A stretch of 64,000 nucleotides of DNA from Neoroseomonas lacus (GTDB taxonomy: Bacteria > Pseudomonadota > Alphaproteobacteria > Acetobacterales > Acetobacteraceae): assembly GCF_014644535.1 (NCBI RefSeq), contig NZ_BMKW01000007.1, forward strand, positions 186,001-250,000, written 5' to 3'. Below, piece by piece: positions 40,948 to 50,293 of this stretch; position 1 is the stretch's first letter; each line of letters opens with the position of its first letter. The notes beneath the pieces are model-generated. The model saw only the letters and a list, made by a program, of their open reading frames with translations, searched no databases and was not told the origin of the DNA. A program made the translations under genes and the position numbers.

Positions 40948-42005
40948 GTGGTGCCTCCTTCCCTGAGCCGAGCATAGGTCGCGAGCGGATTATCCACCAT
41001 GATCTTCGGCAGCAGCCCGGCGGGCAGGCCTTGCGGGACGGTGGCATCACCCTCGAAATGCGCATGCGGCCAGTCGGTCGCCCATAGCAGCATCTCGTCG
41101 GACCGCATGTGGTCGAGCAGCCGGGCGATGGTGTCGGCATCCTCCGGCGCATCGAAGGGACGCACCGTCAGCCGGACATGGTCGCGGATGATCTCGGCCG
41201 GCGGGCGGTCCACCCAGGGCACTTCGAAGCGCACGCCCTTCCACGACTTGGTCAGCCGCCACAGGAAGGCCGGCAGCCAGGTAACGCCGGACTCGACCAG
41301 CACCACCTTCAGGCCGGGGAACTTGCCGAACACGCCCTCGGTCAGCAGCGAGGCCAGGGACGCCTGGAACCCATAGGCATTCGAGACATATTCCTCGACA
41401 TGCCAGGACGGCCAGCCGACCGAGGTCGGCGGATGCCGCCAAGCGCTCCCGGCATGGATGGCGAGCGGCAGCCCGGCCTTCTCCAGCGCCGCATGCACCG
41501 GCCACCATTCGCGCCGGCCGAGCGGCACCTCCCCCATGCACAGCACCATCGCCTGCACGAAGCGGCGGTCGGGGGCGAGGCGTTCGATCTCCGCCAGCGC
41601 TTCCTCGATGCCATTGGGCAGTAGGATGGCGGCGCGCAGCCGGTCATCGCGATCGAGCCATTCGGCCCGCACCCAATCATTCACCGCGCGCGCCATCGCC
41701 GCCGACATGTCACGGCTGAACGGCAACTGCACCGGAAACAACGGATTCAGGATGCCGATCGACGCCCCCCAGCGATCCAGCGCCTGCGTCTGCAACTGCC
41801 CGACCGTCGACGGCGCCGCGCCATTCGCCCCGCGCCAATCGCCGCGCACGGAGGACGGCGCGTTGGGCGGATAGGAGGCGCTTTCCAACACCTGGATTCC
41901 GCGTTCCACCAGCGTGTGGCGCCAGTATTCATCCATATAGGGCATCAGGGCAGCGATGCCGGGCACGCCGGGATGCAGGTCGCAATCAATGGCGGCGGTC
42001 GTCAC
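40944..42005 (-). CDS. Amidohydrolase family 2 protein (paralogue of the downstream gene)
   Basis: A 353-residue amidohydrolase_2 enzyme with AIDCDLHPGVPGIAALMPYM at the start (D-x-H metal site), LAIHAGSAWRHPPTS mid-protein, VESGVTWLPAFLWR, and LWATDWPHAHFEGD near the end. It shares order and spacing of motifs with the downstream gene, indicating an old duplication whose products may act on consecutive intermediates or form a heteromer. It is first of a three-gene operon (amidohydrolase, amidohydrolase, Rieske protein) linked by ATGA overlaps. No regulator is adjacent. Confidence 0.9.
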   Translation of the reverse strand: MTTAAIDCDLHPGVPGIAALMPYMDEYWRHTLVERGIQVLESASYPPNAPSSVRGDWRGANGAAPSTVGQLQTQALDRWGASIGILNPLFPVQLPFSRDMSAAMARAVNDWVRAEWLDRDDRLRAAILLPNGIEEALAEIERLAPDRRFVQAMVLCMGEVPLGRREWWPVHAALEKAGLPLAIHAGSAWRHPPTSVGWPSWHVEEYVSNAYGFQASLASLLTEGVFGKFPGLKVVLVESGVTWLPAFLWRLTKSWKGVRFEVPWVDRPPAEIIRDHVRLTVRPFDAPEDADTIARLLDHMRSDEMLLWATDWPHAHFEGDATVPQGLPAGLLPKIMVDNPLATYARLREGGTT

Positions 42006-42084
42006 GGCTCCTCCACGCGCCCGCTATCGGGGCGCCTGGTTGCAGCCTCCCGCTTCGCGGCGCGCGCCGCAAGCCCCGGGCGCG

Positions 42085-45000
42085 TTACTCGGCCGGCATC
42101 GGTGCGCCGTGGCCGACCGAGAAGCGCCGCGCCAGCCCGTCAAAGGCCAGGTACAGCACCGGCGTGACGAACAGCGTCAGCGCCTGGCTGACCACCAGCC
42201 CGCCGACCACCGCAAGGCCCAGCGGCTGGCGCAATTCCGCCGCCGCGCCCCAGCCGGCGGCGATCGGGATGGCGCCGGCGCCGGCGGCGAGCGTGGTCAT
42301 CATGATCGGGCGGAAGCGCAACAGGCAGGCATCGCGCACCGCTTCGAACACCGGCACGCCGGCACGTTGTCGGGTCAGCGCCACATCGACGATCATGATG
42401 GCGTTCTTCTTGACCAGCCCCACCAGCAACAGCGTGCCGATCACCGCAATCACGGACAGGTCGAGCCCGAATAGTTGCAGCGTGGCAAAGGCACCAAGCG
42501 CCGCCGCCGGCAGGCCCGACAGGATGGTCAGCGGATGGATGAGGCTTTCATAGAGCACGCCGAGCACGAGATACATGATCAGGATGGCCGCGAGCACCAG
42601 CATCCCCTGCCCGGCCGCCGCCTGCTGGAAGATCTGCGCCGTGCCGGTATAGCCGGTGACGATGGTGGGCGGGATGCCAAGATCCTGCTCGACCGCCTGG
42701 ATCGCCGCCACCGCCTGGCCGAGCGAGACGCCCGGCGCGGTGTTGAAGCCGATGGTGACCGCCGGCAACTGCCCCTGGTGTCCGACCGTCAGCGGACCCG
42801 AGCCGCGGTCGAGCCGCGACACCGCCGAGAGCGGCACCAACCGTCCCGTATTGGACCGCAGATAGAGCTTGGCGAGGCCGCTCTCGTCGCGCTGGTCCTC
42901 CGGCAGGGCCTCGAGGATCACCGGATAGGCATTGGCCTGGCCGAAGATGGTCGAGATCTGTCGGCTGCCGAAGGCTGAATAGAGCGCCTGGCGCACCTGG
43001 TCCTGGCTGACGCCGAGCAGCACGGCGCGGTCGCGGTCCACCGTCACCTGCACCACCGGACTGTCGAGCTGCAGGTCGGTGTTGACGTCTTGCAGATCGG
43101 GCAGCTGCTGCAGCCGCGTCTCGATGCGTTGCGCCCAATCATACAGCTCATCGAGCCGCAGCCCTTGCAGCGTATAGAGATACAGTGTGCGCGAGGCGCG
43201 CGCGCCGAAGCTGATGTTCTGGATCGGGTTGACGAAGACGCGCAGCCCCGGGATCACGTTGAGTTGCCGGCGCAGCTGCTGCACCACCTCGGGCATCGGC
43301 GGGCGTTCGCCGAGCGGCTTCAGCTCGACGAACAACCGGCCCTGGTTGATCGAGGCGGAACCGCCCACCGCGCCGACATTCGACACCACCGAGACGACAT
43401 CGGGCGATGCCAGCAGGATCTGGCTGGCGCGCCCCTGCATCTCGGCCATGGCATCGATCGAGGCGCCGCGCGGCCCTTCGGTGCTGACCGTCAGCAGGCC
43501 GGTATCCTCGACCGGGAAGAAGCCCTTGGGAATGATCACGGCGAGCCACACCGCCGCGGCCACCGAGCCAATGAAGGCGAGCCAGACAAGCGACCGCCAG
43601 CGCAGCGCCGCATCGAGCATCCGCGCATAGCCGCGCTCCACCGCGACGAAGCCCTTCTCCAGGAAGGCATCGAGCCGCGACGGCTTCGCATGCGCCGGCA
43701 GGCGCGAGGCCATCAGCGGTGTGATCGTCAGCGACACCACGCAGGAGGCGACGACGGCGAGCGAGACGGTCGCCGCGAAGGCATTGAACACGCGCCCGAC
43801 CACGCCGCCCATCAGCAGGATCGGCAGGAAGACGGCGATCAGCGACAGGGTGATGGAGATGACGGTGAAGCCGATCTCCTTCGCCCCGCGGATTGCCGCC
43901 TGCATCGGCGCGATGCCGTTCTCCATGTGCCGCACCGCGGCTTCGAGCACGACGATAGCGTCGTCCACGACCAGCCCGACGGCGATGGTCAGGCCAAGCA
44001 GCGTGACGTTGTCGATGCCATAGCCCAGCGCATACATCAGCCCGAAGGTGATGCAGAGGCTGATCGGCACGGCGACGGTCGGGATCAGCGTCGCACTCAC
44101 CCGGCGCAGGAACAGGAAGCAGACCAGCACCACCAGGCCGATGGCGATCAGCAGGCTTTCCTGCACGTCATGCACCGCGGCGCGGATCGAAGCGGAGCGG
44201 TCGAGCATGACGCCGATCTCGCCACCCGGCGGCAGCGCCGCGCGCAGGGCCGGCAGCGAGGCCCGCACGCCATCGACGACATCGACGGTGTTGGCGTCCG
44301 GTTGGCGCATCACGGCGAGCACCAGCGCTCGGCGCCCGTCGCGCCAGGAGGCGACGCGCTGGTTCTGCACCCCGTCATCGACGCGGGCGATATCGGCGAG
44401 CCGCACCGGCGCATTGTTGCGCCCGCCGACGACGAGTTGCCCGAAGGCCGCGGCATCCTGCGGCTGATCATTGGCGCGCAGCGAAAGCTGCTGGTGCTGA
44501 CCCTGCAGCAGGCCGATCGGCGTGTTGGAATTCGCCGCCGCCACCGCCTGCTGCACCTGGTCGAAGCTGAGCCCCATCGAGGCGATGCGGTCCGGGTCAA
44601 GGCGCACCCGAACCGAATAGAGCTGTTCGCCAAAGACCTGTACCTGCGCTACGCCCGGCACGCGCGAGAGCGCCGGGCCGACGATGGTGCTGGCGATGTC
44701 GTTCAGCCGGTACAGCGGCACGTCGCCATTGGTCTCGAGCGTCAGCAGCAGCACCGGCGCATCGGCCGGATTGACCTTCCGGTATGACGGCGGCGTCGTC
44801 ATTTCGCTGGGCAGCCGGCGCTGCGCGCGGGTGAGGGCCGCCTGCACATCCTGCGCGGCGGCGTCGATGTTGCGGTTCAGCACGAATTGCAGGGTGATCT
44901 GCGTCGTGTCCTGCCCGTTCAGCGAGGAGATCTGGTCGATGCCCGCGATGGTCGAGAATTCGCGTTCCAGCGGCAGCGCAACCGAGGTCGCCATGGTCTC

Positions 45001-45168
45001 CGGGCTCGCCCCCGGCAGGTTGGCGTAGACGGTGATGACCGGGAAGTCGACGCGCGGCACGGCGGCGACCGGCAGCTTCATATAGCCGACGATGCCGGCG
45101 ATGATGGCAGCGGCCGCGAGCAGCCCCGTCATGACGGGCCGGCGGATGCAGAGTTCGGAGATGTTCAT
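42085..45168 (-). CDS. RND efflux transporter permease (AcrB/MdtB-like)
   Basis: A 1027-residue inner-membrane pump. It begins MNISELCIRRPVMTGLLAAA, has AVPRVDFPVITVYANLPGAS after helix 1, the TM4 proton-relay motif LVVDDAIVVLEAA, and two large periplasmic loops between helices 1-2 and 7-8. The length and the paired halves are typical of HAE1 RND pumps. The start is 12 bp after the adaptor stop, so the two are co-transcribed. No outer-membrane channel gene is next to them; a shared TolC-type channel would be needed. The exported substrate is probably hydrophobic but cannot be named. Confidence 0.95.
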   Translation of the reverse strand: MNISELCIRRPVMTGLLAAAAIIAGIVGYMKLPVAAVPRVDFPVITVYANLPGASPETMATSVALPLEREFSTIAGIDQISSLNGQDTTQITLQFVLNRNIDAAAQDVQAALTRAQRRLPSEMTTPPSYRKVNPADAPVLLLTLETNGDVPLYRLNDIASTIVGPALSRVPGVAQVQVFGEQLYSVRVRLDPDRIASMGLSFDQVQQAVAAANSNTPIGLLQGQHQQLSLRANDQPQDAAAFGQLVVGGRNNAPVRLADIARVDDGVQNQRVASWRDGRRALVLAVMRQPDANTVDVVDGVRASLPALRAALPPGGEIGVMLDRSASIRAAVHDVQESLLIAIGLVVLVCFLFLRRVSATLIPTVAVPISLCITFGLMYALGYGIDNVTLLGLTIAVGLVVDDAIVVLEAAVRHMENGIAPMQAAIRGAKEIGFTVISITLSLIAVFLPILLMGGVVGRVFNAFAATVSLAVVASCVVSLTITPLMASRLPAHAKPSRLDAFLEKGFVAVERGYARMLDAALRWRSLVWLAFIGSVAAAVWLAVIIPKGFFPVEDTGLLTVSTEGPRGASIDAMAEMQGRASQILLASPDVVSVVSNVGAVGGSASINQGRLFVELKPLGERPPMPEVVQQLRRQLNVIPGLRVFVNPIQNISFGARASRTLYLYTLQGLRLDELYDWAQRIETRLQQLPDLQDVNTDLQLDSPVVQVTVDRDRAVLLGVSQDQVRQALYSAFGSRQISTIFGQANAYPVILEALPEDQRDESGLAKLYLRSNTGRLVPLSAVSRLDRGSGPLTVGHQGQLPAVTIGFNTAPGVSLGQAVAAIQAVEQDLGIPPTIVTGYTGTAQIFQQAAAGQGMLVLAAILIMYLVLGVLYESLIHPLTILSGLPAAALGAFATLQLFGLDLSVIAVIGTLLLVGLVKKNAIMIVDVALTRQRAGVPVFEAVRDACLLRFRPIMMTTLAAGAGAIPIAAGWGAAAELRQPLGLAVVGGLVVSQALTLFVTPVLYLAFDGLARRFSVGHGAPMPAE

Positions 45169-45180
45169 CGCCGCGGCTCC

Positions 45181-46365
45181 CTACGGCGTCGCCTGGGAGA
45201 CGCGTTGCGGCGCGGGGGCCTCGCCCTGGCGGCGTTCCATGACCCGCATGCCGTTGGCGACCCGCTGGGCGCCCTCGACGATCACCCGGTCACCGGCACG
45301 CAGCTCCCCGCTCAGCACGGCGCGGCCGGCATTCATGCGCACCAGCTCGACCGGCTGGCGCTTGGCCTTGCCGTCCTCCATCAGGAAGACGAAGCGCCCC
45401 TGCTGCCCCACCTGCAGCGCGGCGGCGGGCACCGAAAGCGCATCGGCCTCGATGCGCGGCACCAGCGTCACGCGCACGTATTGGCCCGGCCACAGGAGGC
45501 GCTCGGGGTTGGCGAAGCGTGCCTTGAGCATGATGGTGCCGGTCTGGGTGTCGACCGTGCTGTCGACGAAGATCAGCCGGCCTTCGGTCGGCGGCGCGGT
45601 GGAATCGCCGGGCACCACGCTCACCAGCGGCCCCTCGCCGCCGGCGGCCATGGCGGCGCGGATTTCGCCAAGCCAGCGCTCGGGCACCGAGAACTGCACC
45701 AGGATCGGATCGATGCGGGTGATGGTCGCCATGCCGACATTCTCTGCCTGGCGGACGAAATTGCCCGGACGCAGCGGCAGCGAGCCGAGCCGGCCGGCCA
45801 TCTCGGCTCGGATCGAGGCGAATTCGATGGCGAGGCGGGTCTGGCTGGTCAGCGCTTCGTCGGCGCGCACCACGGCCTGGGCGGAAGCGGCATCGGCCTG
45901 GGCCTGCTCGAAACGCTGCGCCGCCGTGTAGCCTTCACCGCGCAGCGACTGGTAGCGTACAAGATCCGCCTGGGCGCGGGCGAGCAGCGCGCGGTCACGG
46001 GCGAGCTGGGCTTCCTGCTGGGCGAGGATCGCCTCGTTCAGCCGGGAGTCGAGGATGAACAGCGGGTCGCCCTGCTGGACCATCTGGCCTTCCTCGACCA
46101 GCACGCGCTCGATCTGGCCATCGACGCGGGGGCGGACGGTGACCACGGCTTCGGGCACCACGAGGCCGTTGGCGATGATCTCGATCGGCAGCGGGCCACG
46201 CTGAGCCGGCTCTGTGCTGACGGCGACAACCGGGGCGCCCACGGGGCGTGCGGGCGTCGCCGCCGCCGTCATTTCTGCGCGATGCTGGTACCAGTACCAA
46301 CCGCCGGCGCCGGCCGCAGCCACGGCGAGGAAGAACACCACGCGCCCGGATCGGGTCATCGTCAT
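45181..46365 (-). CDS. RND efflux periplasmic adaptor subunit (MdtA/AcrA-like)
   Basis: A 394-residue membrane-fusion protein with an N-terminal anchor (VVFFLAVAAAGAGGWYWY). The barrel-sandwich halves (EAVVTVRPRVDGQIERVLVE and the later LRPGNFVRQAEN region), an alpha hairpin rich in Ala/Arg/Glu, and a beta barrel (DSTVDTQTGTIMLKARF, LWPGQYVRVTLVP) are in canonical order. It bridges the RND permease and an outer-membrane channel. The upstream 234-bp gap to the divergent MBL gene is locally AT-rich around 46425-46500 and probably holds its promoter. Confidence 0.94.
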   Translation of the reverse strand: MTMTRSGRVVFFLAVAAAGAGGWYWYQHRAEMTAAATPARPVGAPVVAVSTEPAQRGPLPIEIIANGLVVPEAVVTVRPRVDGQIERVLVEEGQMVQQGDPLFILDSRLNEAILAQQEAQLARDRALLARAQADLVRYQSLRGEGYTAAQRFEQAQADAASAQAVVRADEALTSQTRLAIEFASIRAEMAGRLGSLPLRPGNFVRQAENVGMATITRIDPILVQFSVPERWLGEIRAAMAAGGEGPLVSVVPGDSTAPPTEGRLIFVDSTVDTQTGTIMLKARFANPERLLWPGQYVRVTLVPRIEADALSVPAAALQVGQQGRFVFLMEDGKAKRQPVELVRMNAGRAVLSGELRAGDRVIVEGAQRVANGMRVMERRQGEAPAPQRVSQATP

Positions 46366-46599
46366 CAGCCTTCAGCCGGACATTGACCCCTATTGATGCA
46401 CTGCAGCAGGCCGCCGGCAAGTAGCCCAAGGCGAAGAATAATACAGAAAATGTATCGAAATTTTGCAAGTACCGCCGCTCGGCATCAGAGATAATCATCA
46501 GGAGCCGCAATGCTACCGTGGCGTGCATGGCGGTCCGGCGGCAGCCGTGTCCGCATCGGGGATTGAGCCCCCGGCCCGGCCGGGCCACGCTGGGCCCAC

Positions 46600-47607
46600 A
46601 TGAACACCGACATCCCCCTTCCGGGCGAGGCCCGCACCATCCTGCCGGGCCTGCGCTGGATGCGCTTCCCGCTGCCCTTCCCGCCGTCCAATGTGAATGT
46701 CTGGTTGCTGGAGGATGGCGATGGCTGGCTCGCCATCGATGCCGGCATCGCCGATGACGAGACGCGCAGCCATTGGCGCACGGCCATGGCGGGCGAGGCC
46801 TTCGGCAACCGGCCGCTGACCGGGCTGCTGGTCACCCATTTCCACCCCGACCATGCCGGGCTGATGGGCTGGCTCTCGGCCGAGCACGGGCTCACGCCGA
46901 TGATGACGCGCATCGAATGGCTGCAGGCGCGCGCGGTCTGGTACGACACCGGCACGGACATGCTGCAGCAGCAGGCGGAATTCGCGCGCATTGCCGGGGC
47001 GCCGGAGGCCTACAGCGCCTATCTGCTGCGGCGGGGGGCGCTCTACGCCAAGGCAGTGGCGCCGTTGCCGCGCGCCTTCCGCGCCATCGCCGATGGCGGC
47101 ACGGTGACGATCGGCGGACGCGACTGGCGGGTGATGACCGGGCAGGGCCACGCGCCGGACATGGCCTGCCTGTACTGCGCGGAACTGAAGGTGCTGATCG
47201 CCGCCGACCAGATCCTGCCGCGGATCACCCCCTATATCGGCCTGCACGCGGGGGAGCCGATGGCCGACCCGCTCGGCGCCTTTCTCGCCACGCTGGAACG
47301 CTTCCGCGCGCTGCCCGACGATACGTTGGTGCTGCCATCCCACGGCGAACCCTTCACGCCGCTGCATGCGCGGCTCGATGCGCTGGCCGCCCACCATGCG
47401 GAGCGGCTCGACGCGCTGGCGGAAGCCTGCCGCAACCCGTCCACCACCCATGCTCTGCTGCCCGCGTTGTTCCGCCGGCCGCTCGACGATCGCAGCCTCG
47501 GCTTCGGGCTGGGTGAGGCGCTCGCGCATTTGCGGCGGCTGGAGGAGACTGGTCGCGTCGAACGCCTGCCCGACGCTGACGGCGTGATCGCCTGGGGGCG
47601 CAGATAG
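46600..47607 (+). CDS. Metallo-beta-lactamase-fold hydrolase
   Basis: A 335-residue MBL-fold protein. The metal motif HFHPDHAG (residues H80, H82, D84, H85) follows WLAIDAGIADDE, and GQGHAPDMACLYC and SHGEPF supply the later ligands. The C-terminal helical part (about 220-330) resembles the extension of LACTB2-like and glyoxalase-related hydrolases. It starts a four-gene plus-strand operon with a gamma-glutamyltransferase-like enzyme, an adenosine-deaminase-like enzyme and an M20 peptidase. It probably hydrolyses a thioester or ester; the substrate is unknown. Confidence 0.92.
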   Translation: MNTDIPLPGEARTILPGLRWMRFPLPFPPSNVNVWLLEDGDGWLAIDAGIADDETRSHWRTAMAGEAFGNRPLTGLLVTHFHPDHAGLMGWLSAEHGLTPMMTRIEWLQARAVWYDTGTDMLQQQAEFARIAGAPEAYSAYLLRRGALYAKAVAPLPRAFRAIADGGTVTIGGRDWRVMTGQGHAPDMACLYCAELKVLIAADQILPRITPYIGLHAGEPMADPLGAFLATLERFRALPDDTLVLPSHGEPFTPLHARLDALAAHHAERLDALAEACRNPSTTHALLPALFRRPLDDRSLGFGLGEALAHLRRLEETGRVERLPDADGVIAWGRR

Positions 47608-47609
47608 CC

Positions 47610-49244
47610 ATGGCGCGCCCGGCCCGCCGCATCCCGACGCCACGCGCGATGATCGTCGCCCCGCAGCCAGAGGCGGTGGAGGCCGGCGCGGCCGTGCTCG
47701 CCGCCGGCGGCAATGCGATGGATGCCGCGCTTGCCTGCGCCTTCACCCAGGGCGTGGTCGACCCGATGATGTGCGGCATCGGCGGGTTGGGCGTGATGAC
47801 CGTGCATGACCCGAAGACCGGCGAGCAGATCGTCTTCGACGGACTTTCCCCCTGCCCGGCGGGCGCGCATGCCGCCATGTGGTCGAACCTGTTCGAACGC
47901 GAATGTTCGGATGGCTACGGCTTCGTGCTGCGCGGCGCGGTGAACGAGATGGGGCGCACGGCGGTGACCGTGCCGTCGATCCTGCGGACATTCGCGGATG
48001 CCCATGCCGCCTTCGGGCGGATGCCGTGGTCGGGGTTGTTCGATGGTGCGATCGACTGCGCGCGGGGCGGCTGGATGGTGCGCCCGCACGTCCACACCAT
48101 GATGGCCATGGACGAGACCGCCTATGGTCGCGTCAACACCGCGAAGAAGTTGGCACTGACCGAGGAAGGCGCGCGGCTGTATCTGCGCGCCGACGGCACG
48201 CCGAAGTGGCCGGGCGAGCGCATCGTGAATGCGGAACTCGCCGCAACGCTTGGCATCATCGCGCGCGAGGGGGTCGATGCGTTCTACAAGGGCGAGATCG
48301 CGCGGCGCATAGCGGCCGACATGGCCGCCCATGGCGGGCTGATCACGGAGGCGGACCTCGCCGCCGTGCGCAGCCGGCGGGTCGCGCCGCTGCGCGTGCC
48401 CTATCGCGGCCGGACACTGCTGCTGCCGCCGCCACCGGCTGGGGGCGTGTTCATCGGTGAGATGCTGCGCATTCTCGAGCACTTCGACCTGCCGGCGATG
48501 GGGCACAACAGCGCGGCGATGATCGCCGTGCTGGCCGAGGCGATGAAGATCGCCGGGATCGACAAGGACACCCATGTCGGCGATCCGGATTTCGTGCCGG
48601 TGCCACTCTACCTGCTGCTGGGCGACGCCAACACGGCCGAGGCAGCAGCCCGCATCCGGCGCGGGGAGCGCGCCGACCTGGCGCGCGTCGGTGCGGAACC
48701 GAAAGGCACCACGACGATTTCCTGCGTCGATGCCGAGGGGCTGGTGGTGTCGGTGACGCATACGCTCGGCGTGCCCTCCGGCGTGTTGGTGCCGGGGCTC
48801 GGCTTCATGCTGAACGGGGCGATGAACTGGTACGACCCACGGCCCGGGCGCCCGACCTCCTATGCGCCGGGCAAGCGGCGGTATTCGTCGATGTCGCCGT
48901 TGATCGTGATGGAGGGTGCAACGCCCGTCGCGACGCTCGGTGCGCCGGGCGGCGCGTGGATCGGTGTCGCGCTGGCGCAGGTGCTGGTGAACCTGCTGGA
49001 TTTCGGCATGGAGATTCAGGAAGCGGTGCTGGCGCCGCGCGTCAGCGCCACGAGCGCGACGCTGGACCTCTCGCTGCGCATCCCGCGCGCGACGGAAGCC
49101 GCCTTGGTCGCCGATGGCTACAGCGTGAAGCGCGTGCCGACCACCTATGCCTTCGCTGGCGTGCATGGCATCGCTATGTGGGACGGCGCGCTCGAAGGGG
49201 CCGCCGATCCGCAGCGTGATGGCTATCCGGCGGGGATTGCGTGA
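47610..49244 (+). CDS. Gamma-glutamyltransferase-family N-terminal nucleophile hydrolase
   Basis: A 544-residue Ntn-hydrolase precursor without signal peptide. AAGGNAMDAALACAFTQGVV and MMCGIGGLGVMTVHD at the N-terminus and the self-cleavage site KGTTTISCVDAEG are present; by alignment the nucleophile threonine is about residue 367. Classical GGTs have TTHFS there, so the histidine position is T369 in this protein, an unusual variant. YSSMSPLIV and TLGAPGGAWI match the small-subunit region. It could act on glutathione-like or cyclic amides. The start lies 2 bp after the MBL stop. The missing signal peptide points to a cytoplasmic enzyme. Confidence 0.88.
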   Translation: MARPARRIPTPRAMIVAPQPEAVEAGAAVLAAGGNAMDAALACAFTQGVVDPMMCGIGGLGVMTVHDPKTGEQIVFDGLSPCPAGAHAAMWSNLFERECSDGYGFVLRGAVNEMGRTAVTVPSILRTFADAHAAFGRMPWSGLFDGAIDCARGGWMVRPHVHTMMAMDETAYGRVNTAKKLALTEEGARLYLRADGTPKWPGERIVNAELAATLGIIAREGVDAFYKGEIARRIAADMAAHGGLITEADLAAVRSRRVAPLRVPYRGRTLLLPPPPAGGVFIGEMLRILEHFDLPAMGHNSAAMIAVLAEAMKIAGIDKDTHVGDPDFVPVPLYLLLGDANTAEAAARIRRGERADLARVGAEPKGTTTISCVDAEGLVVSVTHTLGVPSGVLVPGLGFMLNGAMNWYDPRPGRPTSYAPGKRRYSSMSPLIVMEGATPVATLGAPGGAWIGVALAQVLVNLLDFGMEIQEAVLAPRVSATSATLDLSLRIPRATEAALVADGYSVKRVPTTYAFAGVHGIAMWDGALEGAADPQRDGYPAGIA

Positions 49245-50293
49245 TGGACCTGTCGGAATTCTGCCGCCGCCTGCCGAAGGTGGAACTGCATGTGCATCTG
49301 CTCGGCGCTATCCGGCTCAACACGCTGGCCGAGATGGCCGGGCGGCAGGGCGCTGGATACAGCGCCGACGAAGTCGCTGAACTCGCCAGGCGCGATGCCG
49401 AACCCAAGGGCGTGCTGCACATCCTGCGCGCGCTGGAGCAGCGCATCATGCGCGGGCCGGAGGATCTGCATCGCATCGCCTATGAGTATCTGGAGGATGC
49501 GGCGTCGCAGGGCGTCCGCCATGCCGAGATCTTCTGGAACCCGACCGGTGCGACGCGCGACACCGGCATCCCCTATGCCGCCGGGGCGGATGCGATCCTC
49601 GCCGCCTTCGACGATGCCAAGCATGACCACGGGATCTCGGCCCTACTGATTCCGTCCATCGACCGCGAGGCGACGCCCGAGGAAGCCGCCGAGATGGTCG
49701 GGTGGATGGCGGCGCATCGGCGCGACCGCATCATCGGCCTCGGCATCGACTACCGCGAGAATGACGGCCCGCCCGAGGCCTTCTGGAAGGCGTATCGCGC
49801 GGCGAAGCGCGCCGGCTTCCGGCTGACCGCACATGCCGGCGAATTCGGCTGCCACTGGCGCAACATCGAGACCGCGATCGACCTGCTGGAGGTCGAGCGC
49901 ATCGACCATGGCTATACGGTGCTCGACAATCCGGCGCTGGTGCAGCGCTGCGTCGAGCGCGGCATCGTCTTCACCGTGGTGCCGACCAATTCATACTACC
50001 TGCGCACGCTGCCGCCGGATCGCTGGGCGCTCGACCACCCGATCCGGCGCATGCCGGGCGCGGGGTTATTGATCCACCCGAATACCGACGACCCGCCGCT
50101 GCATCGCATCGACCCGGAACGCTGCTGGCGCATGATGGTCGAGGATTTCGGCTTCGACCTCGACGATCTGCGTCGCTTTATGCTGAACGGCATCCTCGGC
50201 GCCTTCATTCCCGAGGACGACAAGCGCGGCCTCGCCGCCACCTTCGCCGCGGAGTATGACCGGCTCCGCGCAGAATTGGATACCGCCACATGA
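49244..50293 (+). CDS. Adenosine deaminase-family protein
   Basis: A 349-residue metal-dependent deaminase. KVELHVHLLGAIRLNTL gives the H-x-H zinc ligands (canonical HLHLDGS is changed to HVHLLGA), LTAHAGEFG carries the HAGE motif with the catalytic glutamate, RIDHGY the next histidine, and HPNTDDPPL the aspartates. Substitution of D by L after the H-x-H motif may alter substrate choice relative to true adenosine deaminase, so adenine or N6-modified purines are possible. The ATG overlaps the previous stop; a GTG one codon earlier is also available. Third gene of the operon. Confidence 0.87.
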   Translation: MDLSEFCRRLPKVELHVHLLGAIRLNTLAEMAGRQGAGYSADEVAELARRDAEPKGVLHILRALEQRIMRGPEDLHRIAYEYLEDAASQGVRHAEIFWNPTGATRDTGIPYAAGADAILAAFDDAKHDHGISALLIPSIDREATPEEAAEMVGWMAAHRRDRIIGLGIDYRENDGPPEAFWKAYRAAKRAGFRLTAHAGEFGCHWRNIETAIDLLEVERIDHGYTVLDNPALVQRCVERGIVFTVVPTNSYYLRTLPPDRWALDHPIRRMPGAGLLIHPNTDDPPLHRIDPERCWRMMVEDFGFDLDDLRRFMLNGILGAFIPEDDKRGLAATFAAEYDRLRAELDTAT

